Shown in pieces: positions 17,745 to 26,492 of a DNA stretch of 64,000 nt. The first letter of the stretch is position 1; each line of letters begins with the position of its first letter. The notes beneath the pieces were generated by a model. It was not told the origin of the DNA and made no database searches. It saw only the letters and a program-made list of their open reading frames with translations. Source of the DNA: Abiotrophia defectiva ATCC 49176 (GTDB lineage: Bacteria > Bacillota > Bacilli > Lactobacillales > Aerococcaceae); NCBI RefSeq assembly GCF_000160075.2, contig NZ_KI535340.1, forward strand, positions 1,513,396 to 1,577,395. The letters run 5' to 3'. The position numbers and the translations under genes were made by a program.

Positions 17745-17774
17745 CTCCCAGCCACTATGGTGGGAGTTTTTTTT
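17745..17774 (+). terminator. lepA terminator
   Basis: CTCCCA (17745-17750) and TGGGAG (17761-17766), with CC/GG pairing inside around a bulge, followed by eight T. Confidence 0.85.
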
Positions 17775-17809
17775 GTATAAACAGAAGGTCAAAATAATTA
17801 AGTAATCGC

Positions 17810-17838
17810 TTGCAATCATCTAAGAAAAGGTTTACAAT
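17810..17838 (+). promoter_or_regulatory. Promoter of the zinc alcohol dehydrogenase gene
   Basis: -35 TTGCAA (17810-17815), 17-base spacer, -10 TACAAT (17833-17838). Confidence 0.75.
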
Positions 17839-17852
17839 ATAAGTGTAGTATA

Positions 17853-17869
17853 TTTCACAAATTTCACAA
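17853..17869 (+). promoter_or_regulatory. Paired TTTCACAA half-sites downstream of the promoter
   Basis: Two direct copies of TTTCACAA (17853-17860, 17862-17869) lie between promoter and ribosome site. The half-site is that of the redox repressor Rex, and related sequences precede adhE and pflB in this window. The direct-repeat order is not the standard Rex palindrome. Confidence 0.45.
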
Positions 17870-17885
17870 TAAGGAGGAGAATACT

Positions 17886-18947
17886 ATGAAAGCATACACT
17901 TATGTTGAACCTGGCCTAGCTAAATTCGTTGACAAGCCAAAGCCTGTCATCTTGAAGCCAACGGATGCAATTGTTCGTATGCTTAAAACGACCATCTGTG
18001 GGACAGACCTCCACATCATCAAGGGTGATGTGCCAGCTGTCCAAAGTGGGACGATTTTAGGGCACGAGGGGATTGCGGTTGTCGAAGAAGTTGGATCCAG
18101 CGTGACTAACTTCAAGCCTGGCGATAAAGTCATTGTTTCTTGCGTCTGCTCCTGCGGTAAGTGTTATTACTGTAAGAAGGGGATTTATGCCCACTGTGAA
18201 GACGAGGGTGGTTGGATTTTCGGCCACTTAATCGACGGTACACAGGCTGAATATCTCCGCGTTCCACACGCAGACAATACCCTCTATAGCCCACCAGCAG
18301 GTCTTAGCGATGAAGCCTTGGTTATGATTTCAGATATTCTACCAACGGGTTATGAAATTGGGGTCCTCAAAGGTCGGGTAGAGCCAGGTTGTAATGTGGC
18401 TATTATTGGTTCTGGACCAGTTGGTTTGGGCTCACTCTTAACCGCTCAGTTCTATTCTCTTGCTAAGATTATCATGGTGGATATTGATGATCACCGCCTA
18501 GATACCGCCCTCAAGTTCGGCGCTACCCATAAGGTTAATAATTCCGATACTGCCAAAGCCATCAAGGAAATCTTTGACTTAACGGATGGTCGTGGGGTTG
18601 ACGTGGCCATTGAAGCGGTTGGGATTCCAGCATCCTTTGACTTCTGCCAAAAGATTATTGCAGTTGACGGCCGTATTGCTAACGCGGGTGTCCATGGGGT
18701 CCCTGTGCAATTCGACTTAGATAGACTCTGGATTCGCAATATTACCGTAACAACTGGCTTAGTATCAACTAATACCACACCACAACTGCTGCAAGCCCTA
18801 GAAGCTCAGAAGATTCACCCTGAAGAGCTTGTTACCCACTACTTCAAATTGTCTCAAATCGAAGAGGCTTATGACGTCTTCCGCGATGCTTCTAAGAATA
18901 ATGCCATTAAGGTCCTGATTGAAAATGACCTTAGCCCACAAAGTTAG
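17886..18947 (+). CDS. Zinc-dependent alcohol dehydrogenase
   Basis: A 353-residue medium-chain dehydrogenase/reductase. Catalytic zinc ligands are suggested by Cys in TTICGTDLHI and the GHEGIAVVEEVG motif; four clustered Cys in CVCSCGKCYYCKKGIYAHC are the structural zinc site. The Rossmann nucleotide fold follows at AIIGSGPVGLGS with Asp in MVDIDDHRL, typical for NAD(H) preference. It resembles the class that reduces acetaldehyde or secondary ketones in lactic acid bacteria; the exact substrate cannot be read. AAGGAGG ribosome site. The upstream half-sites suggest redox regulation, consistent with an NADH-recycling role. Confidence 0.88.
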   Translation: MKAYTYVEPGLAKFVDKPKPVILKPTDAIVRMLKTTICGTDLHIIKGDVPAVQSGTILGHEGIAVVEEVGSSVTNFKPGDKVIVSCVCSCGKCYYCKKGIYAHCEDEGGWIFGHLIDGTQAEYLRVPHADNTLYSPPAGLSDEALVMISDILPTGYEIGVLKGRVEPGCNVAIIGSGPVGLGSLLTAQFYSLAKIIMVDIDDHRLDTALKFGATHKVNNSDTAKAIKEIFDLTDGRGVDVAIEAVGIPASFDFCQKIIAVDGRIANAGVHGVPVQFDLDRLWIRNITVTTGLVSTNTTPQLLQALEAQKIHPEELVTHYFKLSQIEEAYDVFRDASKNNAIKVLIENDLSPQS

Positions 18948-18972
18948 GGCAAGATGGATAGCATTTATGCCT

Positions 18973-19004
18973 AAGTGACGGGGCCTGGGCTCGGTCACTT
19001 TTTT
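18973..19004 (+). terminator. Terminator after the alcohol dehydrogenase gene
   Basis: AAGTGAC (18973-18979) and GTCACTT (18994-19000) followed by TTTT. Confidence 0.75.
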
Positions 19005-19034
19005 ATGTCACAACAGAAGATAGGAGGGAAGCCT

Positions 19035-19784
19035 ATGCAAGAAGACATTCATGCTCTACAAACCATCATTAACGACAGTCATCACCTAGTATTTTTCGGT
19101 GGTGCAGGCGTCTCAACCGAATCGGGTATCCCTGATTTTCGCAGTGCCCAAGGCGTTTATAGTCAAGATTTAGGTAGAAACTTTTCAGCTGAACAACTGA
19201 TTAGTCATAGCATGTATCAAAAGTATCCCCAGCTTTTCTATGATTTTTACCGTAAGCATTTGATTTATCCTCATGCTAAGCCAAATGCTGCCCATATCTT
19301 TCTAGCACAGTTAGAGGCCAGTGGCCACTTGGACGCTGTCATTAGCCAGAATATTGACACCCTACATGAAGCCGCTGGTAGTCAATGCGTTCTCAAACTA
19401 CATGGGACGGTTGACCGAAATATATGTCAGGAATGTGGCAGAGTCTATGACCTTAAGAGCTTTCTTGACGCTTATGATAGTCAGGGCATTCCGCGCTGTC
19501 CCCATTGTGGTGGCGTGCTTAAACCAGATGTTACCCTCTATGAAGAGTCGCTTAATATGGAGGTTTTTGACCAGGCTATCTTAGCCATTCAGCAAGCCGA
19601 TACCTTGATTGTAGGAGGCACTTCTTTAGTAGTCTATCCGGCTGCAGGTCTACTGCAATATTTTAAGGGTAAACATTTGGTGGTCATCAATAAGCAGGCC
19701 ATCCCTCAGGATGACTGGGCAGATTTAGTTATTCATGCTCCTATTGGGCAGGTTTTCAGCCAATTAGTGCTACCAGAGCAATAA
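19035..19784 (+). CDS. Sir2-family NAD-dependent protein deacylase
   Basis: A 249-residue sirtuin. Start is ATG 19035 behind AGGAGG; an in-frame upstream GTG would run through the preceding terminator and is rejected. Motifs: GGAGVSTESGIPDFRS (NAD binding), QNIDTLHEAAGS, catalytic His in LHGTVDRN, four zinc Cys in CQECG and CPHCG, and GGTSLVVYPAAGL. It removes acyl groups from lysines using NAD. The preceding terminator and following promoter leave it nearly free-standing. Confidence 0.94.
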   Translation: MQEDIHALQTIINDSHHLVFFGGAGVSTESGIPDFRSAQGVYSQDLGRNFSAEQLISHSMYQKYPQLFYDFYRKHLIYPHAKPNAAHIFLAQLEASGHLDAVISQNIDTLHEAAGSQCVLKLHGTVDRNICQECGRVYDLKSFLDAYDSQGIPRCPHCGGVLKPDVTLYEESLNMEVFDQAILAIQQADTLIVGGTSLVVYPAAGLLQYFKGKHLVVINKQAIPQDDWADLVIHAPIGQVFSQLVLPEQ

Positions 19785-19847
19785 ACCCTATTCAAAGCTA
19801 ACAGAATAGACTATAATAGGAAGGAACTGTCAATTTGGAGGAAAGAC

Positions 19848-21389
19848 ATGAGTATCTTAAGCGTATCAAATCTTACCCATGGATTCGGCGATCGGGCCAT
19901 CTTCGAAGATGTCTCCTTCCGCCTACTCAAAGGGGAACATATCGGCCTAATTGGGGCCAATGGTGAAGGAAAATCAACCTTCATGAACATTGTAACAGGT
20001 AAGCAATTGCCAGACGAAGGCAAGGTAGAGTGGGCCAAGTATGTTACAACAGGCTACCTAGACCAACACAGCGTCCTTAAGCCTGGGCAAACCATTCGCG
20101 ATGTCTTGCGCATGGCCTTTGATGATTTATTTGCCATTGAAGCGCGCATTAGCGAGGCCTATGAAGAGATGGCGACCGCTGATGACCAAACCATGGCAGA
20201 CCTATTAGAGGAAGTAGGGGAGCTACAAGAACGCCTGGAAGTCCACGATTTCTATACCTTGGATGCTAAAATTGAAGAAGTGGCTCGTGCTCTTGGTATT
20301 ACCGCCTTTGGTTTAGACACAGACGTCACCTCACTGAGTGGGGGACAGCGGACCAAGGTCTTATTGGCCAAGTTACTCTTAGAAAAGCCCGATATCTTGC
20401 TCTTAGACGAGCCGACCAACTACTTGGACGCCGAACATATCGAGTGGCTTAAACGTTACTTGCAAAACTACGAAAATGCCTTTATCTTAATTTCCCATGA
20501 TATCCCATTCCTTAATAGTGTTATTAACATTATCTATCATGTGGAAAACCTCAAGCTCAGCCGCTATGTTGGCGACTATGAGAACTTCCAAGCAGTCCAC
20601 GCCATGAAGCGTGCACAGTTAGAAGCAGCCTATGAACGGCAACAGAAGGAAATCGCGGACCTTAAGGACTTCGTCAACCGCAATAAGGCCCGGGTAGCAA
20701 CACGTAACATGGCCATGTCCCGTCAGAAGAAATTGGATAAGATGGAAGTCATTGAGCTACAGGGCGAGAAACCTAAGCCAAAATTTGACTTCCAGTCTGC
20801 CCGGACGCCTGGCCGCTTCATTTTCGAAGCTAATCAATTAGAAATTGGTTATAGCCAGCCCCTGACCAAGCCGCTGGACCTAGTCTTTGAACGTAACCAG
20901 AAGGTGGCTATCATCGGGGCCAACGGGATTGGGAAGACAACCTTACTCAAGAGTCTCATGGGCCTTATTCCGGCCTTGGGTGGCCAAGTCGAGCAAGGGG
21001 ATTACTTGGAAATTGGTTACTTCGAACAAGAAGTGGCTTCAGGTAACCGTCAGACGCCATTAGAAGCTGTTTGGAATGCTTTCCCAGCCATGAACCAGGC
21101 TGAAGTTCGCGCGGCCTTAGCACGTTGTGGCCTGACTTCTAAGCATATCGAAAGCCAAATTCAAGTCTTAAGTGGGGGAGAGCAGGCCAAGGTTCGCCTT
21201 TGCCTACTCATGAATGCTCCGCATAATGTCTTGATCTTGGACGAGCCGACCAACCACTTGGACGTTGATGCCAAGGAAGAATTGGCTAGAGCCCTCAAAG
21301 AATACAAGGGCAGTATCCTCATGGTTTGCCACGAACCTGAATTTTATCAAGGTTGGGTCGACCAAATTTGGGACTTCAATCAATTTTAA
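19848..21389 (+). CDS. ABC-F family ATPase (YkpA/YbiT-like)
   Basis: A 513-residue soluble protein with two ATPase cassettes and no membrane segment. First cassette: GANGEGKSTF, LSGGQRTKV, ILLLDEPTNYLD. Second: GANGIGKTTL, LSGGEQAKV, VLILDEPTNHLD. Between them is the charged helical linker of ABC-F translation factors (ERQQKEIADLKDFVNRNKAR). Family members bind the ribosome E site and adjust translation or give antibiotic protection. The length and linker fit the housekeeping YkpA/YbiT branch rather than resistance types. A TATAAT -10 lies near 19813. Confidence 0.9.
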   Translation: MSILSVSNLTHGFGDRAIFEDVSFRLLKGEHIGLIGANGEGKSTFMNIVTGKQLPDEGKVEWAKYVTTGYLDQHSVLKPGQTIRDVLRMAFDDLFAIEARISEAYEEMATADDQTMADLLEEVGELQERLEVHDFYTLDAKIEEVARALGITAFGLDTDVTSLSGGQRTKVLLAKLLLEKPDILLLDEPTNYLDAEHIEWLKRYLQNYENAFILISHDIPFLNSVINIIYHVENLKLSRYVGDYENFQAVHAMKRAQLEAAYERQQKEIADLKDFVNRNKARVATRNMAMSRQKKLDKMEVIELQGEKPKPKFDFQSARTPGRFIFEANQLEIGYSQPLTKPLDLVFERNQKVAIIGANGIGKTTLLKSLMGLIPALGGQVEQGDYLEIGYFEQEVASGNRQTPLEAVWNAFPAMNQAEVRAALARCGLTSKHIESQIQVLSGGEQAKVRLCLLMNAPHNVLILDEPTNHLDVDAKEELARALKEYKGSILMVCHEPEFYQGWVDQIWDFNQF

Positions 21390-21396
21390 CAAGCCA

Positions 21397-21427
21397 AAGC
21401 CAAAGTTTGTTCACTTTGGCTTTTTTT
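21397..21427 (+). terminator. Terminator after the ABC-F gene
   Basis: AAGCCAAAG (21397-21405) and CTTTGGCTT (21414-21422) within a run of T. Confidence 0.85.
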
Positions 21428-21471
21428 CATGTCTTAAAGCCGATATATCAAGATTATTTTATAAACTCAAC

Positions 21472-21490
21472 TTCACAAAGTACTTGTGAA
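21472..21490 (+). promoter_or_regulatory. TTCACAA/TTGTGAA inverted repeat upstream of adhE
   Basis: TTCACAA (21472-21478), five-base spacer, TTGTGAA (21484-21490), a perfect seven-base inverted repeat about 230 bases before the adhE promoter -35. The half-sites match Rex but in the outward order. Confidence 0.5.
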
Positions 21491-21609
21491 TCTAAAATCC
21501 GAATAGGCAATATATAATTTATTATATAGTAATTCTAGGGTTTTTACTAAAAATGATAAGGTTTTCTATTCACATAAGCATTTAGTTAAAATACTGATAA
21601 GTCAATATT

Positions 21610-21623
21610 TGAAAACGTTTTGA
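21610..21623 (+). promoter_or_regulatory. cre-like CcpA site upstream of adhE
   Basis: TGAAAACGTTTTGA matches the catabolite-responsive element TGNAANCGNTNNCA at every fixed position but the second last. It lies about 100 bases before the promoter. The rest of the 390-base intergenic region shows only AT-rich sequence. Confidence 0.5.
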
Positions 21624-21719
21624 AAACAGACTTCACATTGTGGGGTGTTTTCATAAAGAGCCATTTGCAAAAAAAGACCGGCAATATAAAATTTTTATCG
21701 TTTAGTTATGAACAAGTGC

Positions 21720-21748
21720 TTTACTTTTTGAAAACAAAGGCGTATGAT
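21720..21748 (+). promoter_or_regulatory. adhE promoter
   Basis: -35 TTTACT (21720-21725), 17-base spacer, -10 TATGAT (21743-21748), giving a leader of about 30 bases before AGGAGG and the ATG. Confidence 0.6.
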
Positions 21749-21784
21749 GAAGATGTAAATAAAAAGAACTTAGGAGGAACATCC

Positions 21785-24421
21785 ATGGTTGAAAAAGAAG
21801 ATAAGAAGTTAGAGGCTCAAGCCCATGTTGATGAGCTTGTCCAAAAAGGCTTAGTAGCTCTTGACGAATTTCGTCTCTTAGACCAAGAACAAGTAGACTA
21901 CATTGTGGCTAAAGCCTCAGTTGCAGCCTTAGACCAACACGGGGTCTTAGCTAAACACGCGCTTGACGAAACGGGTCGTGGGGTATTCGAAGATAAGGCC
22001 ACTAAGAACCTCTTCGCCTGCGAGCACGTGGTTAACAACATGCGTCACACTAAAACAGTTGGCATCATCTCAGAAGACGATGTGACTGGCTTAACCTTGA
22101 TTGCTGAACCAGTTGGGGTTATCGCTGGGATTACGCCAACCACCAACCCAACTTCTACCGCGATTTTCAAGTCTTTGATTTCATTGAAGACGCGTAACCC
22201 AATCGTCTTTGCCTTCCACCCATCTGCCCAAGAATCTTCTGCTCACGCAGCACAAGTTGTTTACGATGCAGCAGTAGCAGCAGGGGCACCTAAGAACTGT
22301 ATCCAATGGATTACTTTACCATCTATGGAAGCAACTTCTGCACTCATGAATCACCCAGGGATTGCGACGATCTTAGCAACTGGTGGTAACGCCATGGTTC
22401 GCGCCGCTTACTCTTGTGGTAAGCCTGCCTTAGGGGTAGGGGCTGGTAACGTACCTGCTTATGTAGAAAAAACAGCTAACATTCAACAAGCTGCGCACGA
22501 TATTATCATGTCTAAGTCTTTCGACAACGGGATGGTCTGTGCTTCTGAGCAAGCTGCCATCGTAGACAAAGAAGTTTATGCTGAATTCAAGAAAGAACTT
22601 GAGTCTTACCATGTTTACTTCGTTAACAAGAAAGAAAAAGCCTTGTTAGAAAACTACTGCTTCGGCGTAAAAGCCAACAGCAAGAACTGTGCAGAAGGCA
22701 AACTGAACGCTGATATCGTCGGTAAACCAGCTGCTTGGATTGCGGAACAAGCTGGCTTCAGCGTACCTGAAGGCACTAATATCCTAGCTGCCGAAGTGGC
22801 TGAAGTAGGGCCAAAAGAACCATTAACTCGTGAAAAACTCTCACCAATCATTGCTGTACTGAAATCAGAAAATACTGAAGATGGGATTGCTAAGTCTCGT
22901 CAAATGGTTGAATTCCATGGTTTAGGTCACTCTGCTGCTATCCACACACGTAACGAGCAACTGGCTAAAGACTTCGGTCGTGAAGTTAAGGCAATTCGTG
23001 TTATCTGGAACGCGCCATCTACTTTCGGGGGGATTGGTGACGTATATAACGCCTTCTTGCCATCCTTAACCTTGGGTTGTGGGACTTATGGTCGCAACTC
23101 GGTTGGCAACAACGTCAGCGCCGTTAACTTGTTAAACATCAAAAAAGTGGGGAGACGTAGAAATAATATGCAATGGTTTAAAGTACCTTCAAAAATCTAC
23201 TTCGAACGTGACTCCATCCAATATCTGCAAAAGATGAAGGATGTAGAGAAAGTTATGATTGTGACGGACGATGCCATGTTCAAATTAGGTTTCGTTCACC
23301 GTGTCATCGAGCAACTCTCCCTCCGTCCTAAGAAAGTTACCTACACCATCTTCTCAGATGTTGAACCAGATCCAGATATTACAACCGTTGAACGTGGGGC
23401 AGCCCTCATGCGTGAATTCCAACCAGATACCATCATCGCTTTAGGTGGGGGGTCTGTAATGGACGCGGCTAAAGTAATGTGGATGTTCTACGAACAACCT
23501 CAAGTTGACTTCCGTGACTTAGTACAGAAATTCATGGATATCCGTAAACGTGCCTTCCGCTTCCCAGAATTAGGTAAAAAAGCTAAGTACGTTGGGATCC
23601 CAACCACTTCTGGTACCGGGTCTGAAGTAACACCATTTGCCGTTATCTCTGACAAGAAGAATAACCGCAAATACCCATTGGCTGACTACTCCTTGACCCC
23701 AACAATTGCCATTGTGGACCCAGCCTTTGTCTTGACCGTTCCTGCATCCGTTACTGCTGATACTGGTATGGACGTCTTGACTCACGCAGTGGAAGCTTAT
23801 ACTTCTACCTTGGCTAACGACTATACAGATGGTTTGGCTCTACAAGCAATCAAGTTAGTCTTCGAAAACTTAGAAAGCTCTGTTAAGAATGCTGACTTTG
23901 AGTCACGTGAGAAGATGCATAACGCCTCAACCATGGCAGGTATGGCCTTTGCCAACGCCTTCTTAGGGATGTCTCACTCTATGGCTCATAAGATTGGTGG
24001 TTTCTTCCACACCGTTCACGGCCGTACTAACGCCATCCTCTTACCATACGTTATCCGTTACAACGGGACTCGTCCAGCTAAGGCTGCAACTTGGCCAAAA
24101 TACAACTACTACAAGGCCGATGTCAAATTCCAAGACATTGCTAAGATGTTAGGCTTGCCAGCTTCAACACCTGAAGAAGCAGTTGATGCTTTAGCAAAAG
24201 CAGTCTATGACCTAGGTGTTCGTGTCGGCATCGACATGAGTATCAAGGGCCAAGGCGTGGATGAGAAGGAATACATGGACACAGTTGAAGAGATTGCTTA
24301 CTTAGCATACGAAGACCAATGTTCACCAGCTAACCCACGCTTACCAATGGTAGCTGACATGGTGGAAATCCTCCAAGACGCTTACTATGGTTACAAGGAA
24401 CGTCCAGGACGTATCAAATAA
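21785..24421 (+). CDS. adhE: Bifunctional acetaldehyde-CoA/alcohol dehydrogenase
   Basis: An 878-residue fusion enzyme that converts acetyl-CoA to acetaldehyde and then ethanol, oxidising two NADH. Start is ATG 21785 behind AGGAGG; the frame stays open upstream to 21620 but that stretch contains the promoter. N-terminal aldehyde dehydrogenase: GITPTTNPT and catalytic Cys in DNGMVCASEQA. C-terminal iron alcohol dehydrogenase: GGGSVMDAAK, TPFAVISDKKN, and metal-ligand segments HAVEAYTSTLANDYTDG and GMSHSMAHKIGGFFHTVHG. The length is standard. It works with pyruvate formate-lyase at the far side of the window in mixed-acid fermentation. Confidence 0.97.
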   Translation: MVEKEDKKLEAQAHVDELVQKGLVALDEFRLLDQEQVDYIVAKASVAALDQHGVLAKHALDETGRGVFEDKATKNLFACEHVVNNMRHTKTVGIISEDDVTGLTLIAEPVGVIAGITPTTNPTSTAIFKSLISLKTRNPIVFAFHPSAQESSAHAAQVVYDAAVAAGAPKNCIQWITLPSMEATSALMNHPGIATILATGGNAMVRAAYSCGKPALGVGAGNVPAYVEKTANIQQAAHDIIMSKSFDNGMVCASEQAAIVDKEVYAEFKKELESYHVYFVNKKEKALLENYCFGVKANSKNCAEGKLNADIVGKPAAWIAEQAGFSVPEGTNILAAEVAEVGPKEPLTREKLSPIIAVLKSENTEDGIAKSRQMVEFHGLGHSAAIHTRNEQLAKDFGREVKAIRVIWNAPSTFGGIGDVYNAFLPSLTLGCGTYGRNSVGNNVSAVNLLNIKKVGRRRNNMQWFKVPSKIYFERDSIQYLQKMKDVEKVMIVTDDAMFKLGFVHRVIEQLSLRPKKVTYTIFSDVEPDPDITTVERGAALMREFQPDTIIALGGGSVMDAAKVMWMFYEQPQVDFRDLVQKFMDIRKRAFRFPELGKKAKYVGIPTTSGTGSEVTPFAVISDKKNNRKYPLADYSLTPTIAIVDPAFVLTVPASVTADTGMDVLTHAVEAYTSTLANDYTDGLALQAIKLVFENLESSVKNADFESREKMHNASTMAGMAFANAFLGMSHSMAHKIGGFFHTVHGRTNAILLPYVIRYNGTRPAKAATWPKYNYYKADVKFQDIAKMLGLPASTPEEAVDALAKAVYDLGVRVGIDMSIKGQGVDEKEYMDTVEEIAYLAYEDQCSPANPRLPMVADMVEILQDAYYGYKERPGRIK

Positions 24422-24442
24422 TAGCAAGTAGCTAACTATTCT

Positions 24443-24475
24443 AGCACCAGGTGCCTGGCACATGGTGCTTTTTTG
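24443..24475 (+). terminator. adhE terminator
   Basis: AGCACCA (24443-24449) and TGGTGCT (24463-24469) with a smaller inner hairpin, followed by TTTTT. Confidence 0.8.
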
Positions 24476-24540
24476 AGGACGTCTATTTTGGGCTTATGTT
24501 ATAATAGAAGTATCAAGAGTCGAGAGAGAGGGGTATGACT

Positions 24541-25062
24541 ATGACAGAAACACTTTATTTAGCAGGAGGCTGCTTTTGGGGCATGGAAGGCTATTACAAG
24601 CGCCTGACAGGTGTGGTGGATACAGAAGTTGGCTATGCCAACGGCAAAAGCCCACAGGCCACCTATCAAGGTCTTAAAAGCTCAGATCATGCAGAAACCC
24701 TAGCCATTCATTATGATCCTAGCCAGGTCGATCTTGCGACATTAATTAGCCATTTCTTCCGCGTCATTGATCCTTTTAGCCTCAATAAGCAGGGCGGTGA
24801 CATCGGTCGTCAGTACCGCACAGGAATTTATACCACTAGCGCCAGCCAAGAAGCAGCTGTTAAGGCTTTAGTGGCTACTTTTGAGCAAAGAGCAGGGCGA
24901 CCAACCGCTGTTGAAGTGGTGCCATTGGCTCACTTTGTGCCAGCCGAAGACTATCATCAAGATTACTTAGATAAACACCCTGCTGGCTACTGTCACATCA
25001 AACTGGCCTGGGCCGATCAAGCCTTATCGCCAGCTGAAAATTTAGCAAGTCAGGAAGGGTGA
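24541..25062 (+). CDS. msrA: Peptide methionine-S-sulfoxide reductase MsrA
   Basis: A 173-residue repair enzyme reducing S-methionine sulfoxide. The catalytic Cys11 lies in AGGCFWGMEGYY; other family motifs are TEVGYANG, YDPSQVDLATLI, DIGRQYRTGIY and the C-terminal AEDYHQDYL. Start: ATG 24541 is seven bases behind AGGGG, while ATG 24535 is too close. A TATAAT lies near 24499. The next gene begins four bases after its stop, so the two form an operon. Confidence 0.96.
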   Translation: MTETLYLAGGCFWGMEGYYKRLTGVVDTEVGYANGKSPQATYQGLKSSDHAETLAIHYDPSQVDLATLISHFFRVIDPFSLNKQGGDIGRQYRTGIYTTSASQEAAVKALVATFEQRAGRPTAVEVVPLAHFVPAEDYHQDYLDKHPAGYCHIKLAWADQALSPAENLASQEG

Positions 25063-25066
25063 TAAG

Positions 25067-25516
25067 ATGACTGGTGCTATTGAAATTCGACTAGCTCAAG
25101 TTGAGGATGCGACGGCCCTTCAAAAGCTGGCCAGCCAAGAATTAGGCTATGATTATCCCCTAGAAGCCTGCCAGAAACGCCTAGAGGCTCTCTTAGCGGA
25201 TGACCAGCAGATTCTTTTAGTGGCTTGCAGCCAAGAAGCGCCTAAACAGGCCTTGGGCATTGTCCACGCCAGTTACTATTATTCCTTTTATGGCGACCCC
25301 GCTTATAATGTCATGGCACTAGCGGTCGACCAGGACTATCATCACCAAGGAATAGGGCGGCTTTTAATGCAAGCTTTGGAGGCCCGAGCTATTTCAAAGG
25401 GTATCCACCATGTTCGCCTCAACTCCGCTAGCCATCGTACTGGGGCCCATGACTTTTATCAGTCCATTGGCTATGATTGTTACAAAACCCAAAAAGCCTT
25501 CAGTAAAAACCTATGA
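25067..25516 (+). CDS. GNAT-family N-acetyltransferase
   Basis: A 149-residue acetyltransferase. The acetyl-CoA binding motif HHQGIGRLLMQALEARA is clear, preceded by the strand NVMALAVDQDY and followed by the usual C-terminal FYQSIGYDCY. The substrate is unknown; the IRLAQVEDATALQKLASQEL start is typical of aminoglycoside-like or small-amine acetyltransferases but is not diagnostic. It is co-transcribed with msrA. Confidence 0.85.
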   Translation: MTGAIEIRLAQVEDATALQKLASQELGYDYPLEACQKRLEALLADDQQILLVACSQEAPKQALGIVHASYYYSFYGDPAYNVMALAVDQDYHHQGIGRLLMQALEARAISKGIHHVRLNSASHRTGAHDFYQSIGYDCYKTQKAFSKNL

Positions 25517-25523
25517 CTACAAA

Positions 25524-25561
25524 AAAATCCCATTATATCATATATGATATAATGGGATTTT
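25524..25561. terminator. Perfect 38-base palindrome, bidirectional terminator
   Basis: A perfect palindrome starting AAAATCCCATTATATCAT, serving the convergent genes on both sides, with A and T runs at its ends. Confidence 0.9.
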
Positions 25562-25564
25562 GCT

Positions 25565-26419
25565 TTAGATATGAGATTGAAATTGCTTAATACGTGCCAA
25601 TAACTGACTATTGCCATTAAATTTAGCAAAGGCCAACGCGTCTGCGCTATATGCCTTGATTTGTTCCACCTCTAAGCCCTGAGCTTCTGCATTCTGGGCA
25701 AGTCGGAAGTAGAGACGATCCACGTAATTGGATACCGAAGCTTGGCTAGAAAGACTGATGCCATGTAGCAAGAGGCGGTTAGACTGGTCATATTCCTGGG
25801 CTGTCGCATAGAAATTAGCTGTGTGCAGGATAATATTGAGGATACGCCATAATTCCTGGCTATTAGCCGGCTCATAATCTAGCAGCCCGTCTTGAGCTTT
25901 CTCAAAGTAGTGGTGGGCCCGTTCGGATTCACCTGCATTAGCATAGGCTAGCCCTAAGCCAGCTGCCGCCAAGGAACTATAGAGAGGCTCGAAGTCGGTA
26001 TGCAAATCGGTCATTAGTTGATTTAAGTAGAAGAAACTATCATTGATTGAAGCCTTGGCCAAGGCAGCCAAAAAACCCTTAAGATAAAGATAGCGTTTCT
26101 TAAGCGAAAGGGGACTCACTTGCTTGGCATCCACAGCCGCTAGTTCCTGACTGGCCAACTTGTAGTCCGCTCTTACAAAGGCATTTTCAGCCGCTTCAAT
26201 ATGTTGATAAAGTTCTGTTGATTGGACATCTTGACGTGGGAAGAGCTCGCCCAAACTCATATCTAATCGCTGACACAAATCCAGTAAAATTTTAACAGAA
26301 GGGACTTGGCCTTGATTTTCAAAACGACTCAGGGTGGCTTGGGTACAGATTCCTTGGCACAATTCAGACTGTGAAATCCCTAATGACTTGCGCCGTTGAA
26401 TAAATAACTGAATATCCAT
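25565..26419 (-). CDS. XRE/TPR transcriptional regulator (RRNPP type)
   Basis: A 284-residue regulator. Residues 1-60 form a helix-turn-helix of XRE type (SLGISQSELCQGICTQATLS, RFENQGQVPSVKIL). The rest is a series of helical TPR-like repeats, e.g. AGLGLAYANAGESERAHHYF, as in PlcR, Rgg and other peptide-sensing regulators of Gram-positives. No short signal-peptide gene is obvious beside it, so it may sense a peptide encoded elsewhere or act on a different ligand. Own promoter upstream. Confidence 0.82.
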   Translation of the reverse strand: MDIQLFIQRRKSLGISQSELCQGICTQATLSRFENQGQVPSVKILLDLCQRLDMSLGELFPRQDVQSTELYQHIEAAENAFVRADYKLASQELAAVDAKQVSPLSLKKRYLYLKGFLAALAKASINDSFFYLNQLMTDLHTDFEPLYSSLAAAGLGLAYANAGESERAHHYFEKAQDGLLDYEPANSQELWRILNIILHTANFYATAQEYDQSNRLLLHGISLSSQASVSNYVDRLYFRLAQNAEAQGLEVEQIKAYSADALAFAKFNGNSQLLARIKQFQSHI

Positions 26420-26458
26420 AGAGGAAACCTCCTAAATATTGCGCTTATAAGTGACTCT

Positions 26459-26487
26459 ATTATAGCATGCTAGAGGTCATTTGTCAT
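26459..26487 (-). promoter_or_regulatory. Promoter of the XRE/TPR regulator
   Basis: On the minus strand: -35 ATGACA (26487-26482), 17-base spacer, extended -10 TGCTATAAT (TATAAT at 26464-26459). Confidence 0.7.
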
Positions 26488-26492
26488 CGTTT

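Noticed and set aside
21620..21784. In-frame N-terminal extension of AdhE starting at a TTG
   Set aside because: The stretch contains the cre-like site, promoter and AGGAGG, and AdhE proteins begin at the later Met.
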